Translations under genes and position numbers: made by a program | The notes under the pieces: generated by a model | The model's input: only the letters and a program-made list of their open reading frames with translations | Databases searched by the model: none | Told to the model about the DNA's origin: nothing | Shown: piece after piece, positions 56,765 through 64,000 of the stretch | Position numbering within the stretch: the stretch's first letter is position 1 | How the letters are laid out: every line of letters begins with the position of its first letter | Assembly (NCBI GenBank): GCA_023634235.1 | Contig: JAMKCF010000014.1 | Span: 7,465,001 to 7,529,000, forward strand | Direction of reading: 5' to 3' | Length of the DNA: 64,000 nucleotides | DNA from: Pisaster brevispinus | Lineage: Eukaryota; Echinodermata; Asteroidea; Forcipulatida; Asteriidae

Positions 56765-58440
56765 TTTGTATGGTGTTTTGAAGACAAAAAGTGTGCGTCG
56801 CGTCGTGCCGTTGCGTCGTCTGTTAGGTCGACCTTCGCGTCTCGTCGTGCGTCACGTCGAGCTTTCGCCAGTCGCGTCGCATGTTTTTCAATTGATAATC
56901 ATGATGCTTTGTCTGGTGTTCTAAATACGACAAATGTGCGTCGCGTCGTGTCCACGCGTCGCCTGTGCCGTCGCCCGTCCTTTCGTGCGTCGCGTCGTGC
57001 CGTCGCCAGTTGCGTCGTGTCGTCGTCCTTCGCGTCGTGTCGTCGCGTCGTCCGCCGCGTCACCCGTCGCGTCGTCTGTCGCGTCGTCCGTCGGGTCGCC
57101 CATTTTTTAATCGGTTTTCAACTTTGTTTCCCACTCGACATAGAGTTGTAACTGGCAACAATTGTAAAGCTTTTTGAACATCTTGAGTGCTTTCCGGTCC
57201 TATTATGTTTTCTTTGCTTGTATTAAAAAACCCTCTTTACGCATTTAAGACCTATTTAATACTGTCATACTAATATTTTTTCTTTGATTGCCCTTCAAAA
57301 AATATTATGATGCTTTTAGGCCCTAACAAATAGGTCTACCATTAAAATCTGTCCTCGTGGTCACACCATGATCTCTTCTCATAGCTTGCATATGACTACA
57401 TGTATGGTTTCACTCTTTCCTCTATAAACATACAGAATAAATAGAGTAACAAATTAAATCAGTTTTAAAATAAGTTATATTTTTAATTATTTATTTTTGA
57501 GATTAATTAAATTCTTCTCAGGGTGACCAAACAGGTTTTAGCAAATGTATATCTCAAATTCTCAGTATTGTTACTTACCCCCTGCTGAAAGACTAAATAA
57601 CTTTCGTAAAGTTTGTGGAAGTTGTTACAAGTTTTGGTTCAAGGTGGAAGGCACTTTAGCCTTTCTTGATCTGCAGCACTTAGGTGACACTCTGGTAAAT
57701 AAGGTTTTCATATAATTGTTCAGTCATTGGTCCAGTGGCTGATTCCACTATGCATAGGCTGCGTGACTTAGACAATTGCCACGTGTTTAATAAAGATCCG
57801 CTGATGTAGGGTCTTCACGATTGTTATTATTATTGTCTTTTGGCACATACAAAATAGTGATTAGTGTGTAGCAAATCGGAGTGCCCTCACGATGTTCAAA
57901 AAACTTTACAAGTTTTGTCAGTGACAAAGCTTCTGTCTATGCCGAATAAGAAACAAGATTTAAAACTGATTCGAAAATGGGCGATGCGACGGCACGACGT
58001 GACGGTCGACGGCACGATGCGATGAACGAAGGACGACGTGACGGACGGCACGACGGGCGACGCGACGGACGACGGAAGCCCAAATCACTATGATAATCAA
58101 TTGAAAAACAGGCGACACGACGGGCGGCGGCACGACGAGACGTACGAAGGACGACGTGACGGACGGCACGACGGGCGATGCGACGGACGACGGAAGCCCA
58201 AATCACTATGATAATCAATTGAAAAACAGGCGACGCGACGGGCGACGGCACGACGCGACGTACGAAGCGACGGGTGACAGTACAAGCGACGCGACGCATC
58301 TTTTGTTGTCTTTAGAACCCCATACCATCACTATGATAATCAGTGCTGCCACCTAGCGTTCCAAAGTTTCCAATTGAAAAACAGGCGACGCGACGCATGG
58401 CGGGATGCACACTTGTCGTCTTTAGAATACCACAGCTTTG
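56765..58440. mobile_element. CpG-rich foldback element with opposed tandem arrays
   Basis: The left arm, about 56765-57195, and right arm, about 57880-58440, are inverted repeats. Both hold degenerate CGTCGCGTCGTCC-type tandem DNA (right arm as its complement), separated by TTTTTCAATTGATTATCAT blocks. The right arm repeats with a ~119-bp period (CCCAAATCACTATGATAATC near 58078 and 58197, partial near 58328). The inner borders also pair: GCCCATTTTTTAATCGG at 57099 against CGAAAATGGGCG at 57972, and TGTAAAGCTTTTTGAACATC at about 57162 against its complement at about 57895. The ~690-bp centre is AT-rich. Frames through the arms are arginine-rich artefacts. Confidence 0.7.
57196..57879. other. 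AT-rich centre of the foldback element
   Basis: No coding. On the minus strand AGGG then GTAAGTAAC (about 57576) is a good splice donor, but all three frames upstream of it contain stops, so it would at most be an untranslated exon. Confidence 0.4.
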
Positions 58441-58650
58441 TGATATGGAAGCATTTGTTATGAAATAATTATGTTGGAAAGATGTTTTAAAAGTAGAAAA
58501 TATAAATACACCACATAAAACATCCCTCGAAATTGTGTCGTTTTCCTTTATTTCGTGAAGTATGCATGCCAGCAGCTCGACCACGTTGTAGCCGTGTCCT
58601 TCTAAGATGAAAATGTTTTAAACGCTTATACCAGTTGACTCCAGAAATTT

Positions 58651-58797
58651 AGAGCATAGCACAGTCGCCAAAAAATCTTTGTTTTGTTTACAACACAATG
58701 TTCTGAAATTAAAAACAATGTAGGAGAGCATAGCACAGTTGCCAAAAAATCTTTGTTTGTTTACAACACAATATTCTGAAATTAAAAACAATGTACG
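58651..58797. repeat. Tandem duplication of 73-74 bp
   Basis: AGAGCATAGCACAGTCGCC through TTAAAAACAATGTAGG (58651-58724) is followed at once by a near-identical copy (58725-58797) with three or four differences. Confidence 0.9.
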
Positions 58798-58944
58798 CCC
58801 ACATCATGATCGTGTTTGCTTGAGGTTTATGTGAAAACAAACTGAACCCCTCAACAAAAATAGGGCGGAGAGGCAATAACACCAACCGAGAAGCAAAAAT
58901 GGTTGCATATAAGTAAGCAAAGACCTGTGTCATCATTTTCACAG

Positions 58945-59184
58945 ATTCAAATCATCTCACTTCTACATGGCATTGGAACGGTACGGTTGACTTGGGCTGA
59001 GACGGATTGTTCGTCTCCTCCTCCCCACTGTACTTTGAAGTCTCCCTCGGTACCGTCTTGGGCGGAAGTGACGTCATGCAGTGGTAGATCCATGAATACT
59101 GGTATGCGTGTATCGCCGCTGGTTCCTCATACAGACTACTACCTAACAGTGACGGCTTTCAACGCAGCAGAATTGTCACAGACA
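58945..59184 (+). CDS. Candidate exon with a fibronectin type III-like domain
   Basis: Acceptor CATCATTTTCACAG and donor ACA then GTGAGTGG bound 240 bp, phase 0 at both ends, as is usual for exons encoding one extracellular module. The frame reads GIGTVRLTWAETDCSSPP in the first half (the conserved Trp of FN3 strand B) and HTDYYLTVTAFNAAELSQT at the end (Tyr-x-Leu-x-Val-x-Ala-x-Asn of strand F). Cysteines at CSSPPPHC and TSC may form an extra disulfide. FN3 modules are adhesion or receptor ectodomain parts, so this is probably one exon of a larger extracellular protein. Neighbouring exons were not found within the window. Confidence 0.55.
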
Positions 59185-60135
59185 GTGAGTGGGGTTATTT
59201 GCCATGGATAATTAATGTAAATAATATCACCCTAAAATGTTTAACTGAAACATATTGTCATACACTTTACGGTTTTGTTTATTAGTTAATATTTTAATAG
59301 ATTTTATTATTTTTCTACTTTTTTTTAGTGTACTCTCAGCATTCGCCATCTCAATTTTTTAGCTTCAAAAATAATTTAATATTTTCCATACGCTTGCAGT
59401 TTTTCATTGACGTCGGGAATTTGAACTTCCAACTTCTTTAATAGAACAGGCTTTATGCAAAGCTGTATACATAACAAAATATATTGTGTTACAGAAAGAA
59501 CCGTAAATTACCAGCTGGCAAGATGCAAGAAACAAATGTGAAGAAACAAGTTTTTCTACTTTTTCCTAATTATGTCTACCTTGCAGAGCCAACCTCATGG
59601 CAATGTTTATCACGGAGTTGTGCGCTTACAGCTCGTAAAGTTAAGGCATCGTAAAAACCAAATTCTGTAAAAGGACTATCGTGTCCTATTGATCAGTGGT
59701 TTTAGCTTCAGGTGATTACATCATTGTCAAAATTAAGTGTAATTGTTACTCAAATCCCAGTGGAGTAACCAGATTTATCTTTGGAGGGGCTGAGAAACTT
59801 TTCCCGGGCCAGTGGTGGGGGACCAATATAATAGAAGTTTAAATTGTAAAGCTCGATGCACTGATAAATTTGGGAACACAATTTAACTCCCGCCTGTTTT
59901 TGTTTTCAAAAACTAACATGACTCTCCTCCAGAGTCTTTAATTTATTACTCATACGTTAGTAATTATTCATAAATATCTGGTCCAGTACATCCTATTTGA
60001 TTGGTCAAGAGGAGATCACGAGACTAGATTTGACCAAAAGCGATTGTTGGAACAAAATTTTCTCACAAAGATGGAGGCTTTAAATGGACATTAAACTTAT
60101 TTATTATTGTTCACATATATCTGTAGAATCCAGCC
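59185..60135. other. No feature recognised
   Basis: Non-coding by appearance. It may be intron downstream of the FN3-like exon. Confidence 0.4.
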
Positions 60136-60309
60136 ATGGCATTGGACATAGCATTGGTAATTATCGTAGCCATTGTCGCTATCGTGAGCTTTATCGGCAT
60201 GCTCGGGAACCTTTTGGTTTCAATTTTGATCTTGCGAACCCCAGCCATGCACACCCTTCACTCTACTCTCTCACTCTGCTCACTCTTCTCGCCCCCTCCC
60301 CCTTCATAA
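60136..60309 (+). pseudogene. Class-A GPCR-like first transmembrane fragment
   Basis: A short frame, too small to stand out, reads MALDIALVIIVAIVAIVSF then IGMLGNLLVSILILRTPAMH. The GNxLV motif (Asn 1.50 of class A receptors) in the middle of a ~28-residue hydrophobic helix (residues 4-33), followed by the LRTPAMHT turn, is the standard TM1 and first intracellular loop. After codon 40 the sequence becomes LHSTLSLCSLFSPPPS and stops at 60307-60309. No TM2 (LAxAD) is found in any frame downstream. It is either a first exon whose donor I cannot fix (GTCTGTGAGAAC at about 60317 is one option), or a truncated gene copy. Confidence 0.5.
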
Positions 60310-61314
60310 CCTGCGGGTCTGTGAGAACCACATCGCCGACTGCTGAGCCCATAAGGTTCAAATAGACTAAGCGGTTATTCTCTAAAACAGCCGTACATGA
60401 CCACCATAGTTGTACTGTGTTGACACATTGAGGTACCGGAAAAGACAGGAATACAACTAAAAGCGACATCTCAATCTGATACTGGAGTATTTATTTAAAA
60501 CTAAACACATAGCTACAAAAATCAACTTAGAGCTGATGATGACGGCACCATGCCCAATAACTTTGCAAAGAACAAAGATAAACAGCTCGCTTATATTTTA
60601 TGCATGCATATAATGCATTACGTCAGGCCATCAACTAGTTAATAATGTACAGCGGAAGAATTTGGAACACACACCATGTATGAATGCACCACAACAGTTA
60701 CACATCAACCAAATCAGCGAGGTGTTGCTTCAAAATTGTAAATTATGTAGTGTAAAGATGATTTCCATGGTTCGCCGTTACTCTAGTATTTTCTCTTTTG
60801 TTTGATACCAGACCAAATCAGGAGCGAATCTTCAAGACACAAATTGTATAGCAGCTAGTTTTTTTAAGATATCAGTCCTCAAAATATGCACGGGTTTTTA
60901 TAACTCATTCTGACAAAGATTAAGATAAGCATCAAAATAATTGTCCGTAAATTGTAACGAATCTACGGTAGCCTGTTATGACCATATGCATAATTTTTTA
61001 CCAACATTGATGTGTAACAAACATTCTGCATATTTTGCATACGAATGTTACAGGTTTTACCTCTATTCAATTAAGAGCCTGCGAACGGTACGATGTTTGT
61101 TAAAACGAAACTTTGCTGTCTAGGAAACGCAACGGACAGCAATATATATAATCCTCTGATATCGGAATTAACGTGTTATTATTTCCTTGATCTATAAATG
61201 CCAACAACAGTCTGCAAATCAACGAGTGTTCAAAAGCATAAACAATTTGATTGAACTACAAAGCATACTATATTAATTCAGTTTGAAGTCACGATCAACA
61301 AAAGTAAAATACAA
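60310..61314. other. No feature recognised
   Basis: AT-rich, no gene. AACATTCTGCATATTTTGC with inverted GAATGTT near 61021-61051 is a short imperfect palindrome. Confidence 0.4.
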
Positions 61315-61799
61315 CTAGACATTAAGCGTTTGTGAACAAACGCTAAGCTGTTCCGATTTTATTTGTTTTGACTAATGCTCAAAATGTAAGCCTGATCTGA
61401 TATACAAGACACCTGACCTTTCACAAGCATTGAATTTGACTTAAAATGTGCCTCAAAACGGTTCACCAGGAAGTTAAGGTCAATTTAGGATCACGATAGC
61501 CCTTGCATAATTTTCAAAGCCGAAGGAGTCTATAGCTGAAAAAATGGGTATGTACTTTTTGAGATATGGTTTAACTTCCGGTTGAACCGGAGAATACGGT
61601 CAACTTAAGGTCACGATGACCCAAGGCTAATCTTCAATGCCCTATGAGTCTGTAACTGAAAAAAAGTTTGAAAATTGGATGTTTACTTATTGAGACACGC
61701 TTCATTTTCCGGTCATTCCGGAAGTTAAGGTCACCTTGGGGTCACAATATCTCAAACCTAATCTTTATTACCCAAGAACTCATAGCTGAAAAAAGTTCG

Positions 61800-62525
61800 A
61801 AAAATTAATTCGCTTATTCTGAATCATTTTGCTGATTCGTAACCATTGCGCTTATTCATAACGATTTCGCTCATTCGTAACCATTGCGCTTGTTGATGTA
61901 AATTGTGAAACACTTAACACTACATTATTCAATGATTCACCACAAGAGCACGAATGATAGTACCATTTCGATGTTCACTCATAAAAACATTTAATGTGAA
62001 TGAATCAATACGCTTATTCAGAATCACTTCGCTGATTTGGAATGAATTTGCTTATTCGGAATCAATTCGCTTATTCAGAATCAATACGCTCATTCGGAAT
62101 TCGCTTATTCGAAATTAATTCGCTTATTTGGATTTTGCTGATTCGTAACCGTTTTGCTTATTCGTAACGATTTCGCTCATTCATAACATTACGCTTGTTG
62201 ATGTAGATTGTAAAGTTAAATACACTTAACACTACATCATTTAATTATTTACCACAAGACACAGGGATGATATAGTACCATTTCAATGTTCATTCATAAA
62301 ATGTGAATGAATTATTACGCTTATTCAGAATCAATTCGCTTATTTGGAATTAATTTGTTATTCTGAATCATTGTGCTCACTCGTAACCATTTCGCGTATT
62401 TGTAACGATTTCGCTCATTTGTAACCATTACGCTTGTTGATAAAGATTGTGAAGTTTCTTTAGTTACACTTAACACTACATCATCATGATTCACCACAAG
62501 ACGCATACATTGATAGTACCATTTC
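61800..62525. repeat. AATAAGCG-type minisatellite of the reverse copy
   Basis: Repeats of CGCTTATTCAGAATCAATT and CGCTCATTCGTAACCATT, interspersed three times with CACTTAACACTACATCAT followed by GTACCATTTCGATGTTCATTC. The array units carry these only twice, so this copy is reorganised. Confidence 0.8.
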
Positions 62526-63110
62526 GATGTTCATTCATAAAATGTGTATGCCGTGTAAACTTCCAAATCTCCGGCAGGTGTAATCGTCCGTGCACGGTCC
62601 GCTTTTACAAACACGGAGTATTAGGATGCCTAGATCGGGCCAAATAATTAAGTAAAGAAACAAGTTTTTATGTTCCACACAGGTTTTGTCTTCTTTGATG
62701 ATAAGCTTCAAAAAGAAAATGCTGGCACTCTGTGGTGATTGACAACACACGTAAAGCGAAAAACTGCAAAAAATAGCGCTACTCAAAGAAGTTTTTGTCG
62801 CCTGTGTCTGCCTAAGGTCATGAGAATTAAAGTTATAGATTTGCGTCCGGGCATTTTTGAAATGACGAGGCTTTTTTTTCATTTTTCATTATTCATTATT
62901 TTCTCGTAGTTTCAGGTTTGCACACGGTACTTTTCTTGCTATTGGGTACACAAACTCCTGAGATTTCCCTACATCTGTCTCACATACAACGTACATACCA
63001 TGCGTACTAAAAAACAGCATCCGTCCAAAATTCTCAAAATACCAAATGCGCCCGTTCAAAACATGTAGCGCCCGGGACAAAATCGTCGAGCGCCCGGGCA
63101 ACAGAATCAC

Positions 63111-63146
63111 GATGTACATGTACATGTACATGTACATGTACACATG
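63111..63146. repeat. TGTACA microsatellite
   Basis: Five to six units of ATGTAC within a self-complementary run. Confidence 0.85.
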
Positions 63147-64000
63147 CACAAGCCACCGTTTCAATACGCTATAGATCGATCTTTTTGTATAAATAGTGTG
63201 CAGCGACTGGTACCCAGAAGTCGGCTATTTCGTTACGGCATTTCGCGTGCATCTTTCTCTGTGTCGCAGGGCATCCTGACTACATTTTTTTGGTTGATGA
63301 ACGGAACCTTGTCACCAAGACTCAATAATTAAGTCACTAAATAATTCTCGTTTTATTTTCCGGGAAAACGAAGTTCTGAGGAGCCAAAAATTAGATAAAG
63401 AATATGTGGTCCTGTTCGTCTTAATGTAGGTGCAAGTGTTTTATTGTTAAAAAAAAGTAAAATGTATGTAATAATTATATTGAAATCGTCGGGATCCCCG
63501 CAGGCCCGATCCGCGGTTCTTAGCTTGGGAAGTTAACGCGGTAAACCGCGGTGCCATCAGACCAGCATAACAATTTGGTTGATTTGATACCTTATATTAT
63601 TACTGTATACATTGAATAGACTTGTTCAAAGTCTGCCATTGTTGCAGTCTCATGTCAACAGTACAAAGAATACGATAGCATCGGGTGCACACGGCCTCAG
63701 GACTAAGTACGAGTTTACACTGTTCTTCATTACTTTGTACACGGATACGAAACACGCTTTAAATGATGTCACGATGACGTGACATAAAATATTACTTCAT
63801 GGTGCACAACTTCAATACCCAGAGAGTCAAGAACTGAAGAAAAATTTGAAAATCGGACGTTTAATTTTGTGAGATATGGTGTTAACAAGATTGCCTAATT
63901 AAATATTCATGTCATTATAACTCAGCTAATTGATTAAGAAATTGAACAGTATAACATTTAGTGATAACTTCATGTATTAAGCTTCAATTCAATACAGGAC

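Larger units (their letters stand above)
61315..64000 (-). mobile_element. Diverged reverse-orientation member of the Helitron-type family (runs off the window)
   Basis: On the minus strand its 3' end is CTAG at 61318-61315, preceded by a 7-nt spacer, hairpin GCGTTTGTTCACAAACGC (61343-61326) and CGGAACAGCT (61355-61346), exactly as in the array. The hairpin has T-to-C and A-to-G changes at paired positions. Then come CCGG monomers (about 61440-61800), AATAAGCG-type blocks (about 61800-62340), the GTACTATCAT regions, GTGCACGGACGATTACACCT-like DNA, and, at 63783-63765, the palindrome corresponding to the array's CRE site. The opening ATATCTCACAAAATTAAAC segment near 63850 matches the units' first kilobase. 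Bases 62600-63740 differ from any unit. The 5' end lies beyond 64000. Confidence 0.75.

Noticed and set aside
56909..57177. Arginine-rich frames (RRVVRRVTRRVV type), also 57937-58299 on the minus strand
   Set aside because: They arise from GTCG/CGTC tandem DNA in any frame; no conserved domain.
63480..63570. Possible 5S rRNA-derived SINE on the minus strand
   Set aside because: AAGCTAAG and TCGGGCCTG echo the 5S internal promoter, but spacing is wrong by four bases and flanking 5S sequence is absent.

Overview
The window is eukaryotic, AT-rich and repeat-dominated. Intron-style splice signals, short candidate exons, tRNA-derived SINE sequence with Pol III boxes, a CR1/L2-like LINE fragment, several MITE-like palindromes and rolling-circle (Helitron-type) transposons all point to an animal genome. 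The repeat mix and the FN3-type exon suggest an invertebrate, possibly a deuterostome such as an echinoderm. That placement is inference; nothing here fixes the species. No complete protein-coding gene can be read.

Left flank (1-6947): a foldback element with a 6-bp target duplication (600-1426), a decayed minus-strand CR1/L2-like retrotransposon (about 1675-2690), one copy of a 100-bp dispersed repeat whose inverted partner lies 38 kb away, a cluster of about 50-bp hairpins (4625-4830), a tRNA-like SINE head (about 5298-5375) and a 7-unit palindromic tandem array (5941-6226).

Centre (6948-36611): the main feature is a roughly 30-kb head-to-tail array of nine large units. Each unit ends with a hairpin, a 7-nt spacer, CTAG and a following T. 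The 5' leader carries AGCTGTTCCG, inverted near the 3' end as CGGAACAGCT. This is the terminal anatomy of Helitrons, closest to the Helitron2/Helentron type. Two units of type A come first, then seven that repeat in a period-three higher-order pattern (alpha-beta-gamma, about 9.1 kb). The units hold no visible Rep/helicase. They carry expandable minisatellites, a CRE octamer, a TATA-like box and, in three copies, an intact 120-aa reading frame of unknown meaning. A diverged relative in reverse orientation runs from 61315 past the window end. A more distant one with the same layout lies at about 46540-48069.

Right flank (36612-64000): mostly non-coding with scattered candidate exons. These are two minus-strand exons at 38.7-39.5 kb, one plus-strand terminal exon at 42.9 kb, three minus-strand exons between 52.6 and 56.6 kb, an FN3-like plus-strand exon at 58945-59184, and a class-A-GPCR-like first transmembrane fragment at 60136-60309. 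Between them lie a 70-82-bp MITE family with 9-bp duplications, a TTAA-flanked palindromic MITE, a TIR element, a CpG-rich foldback element, a 225-bp direct-repeat pair with a third inverted copy, and a 126-bp-period minisatellite.
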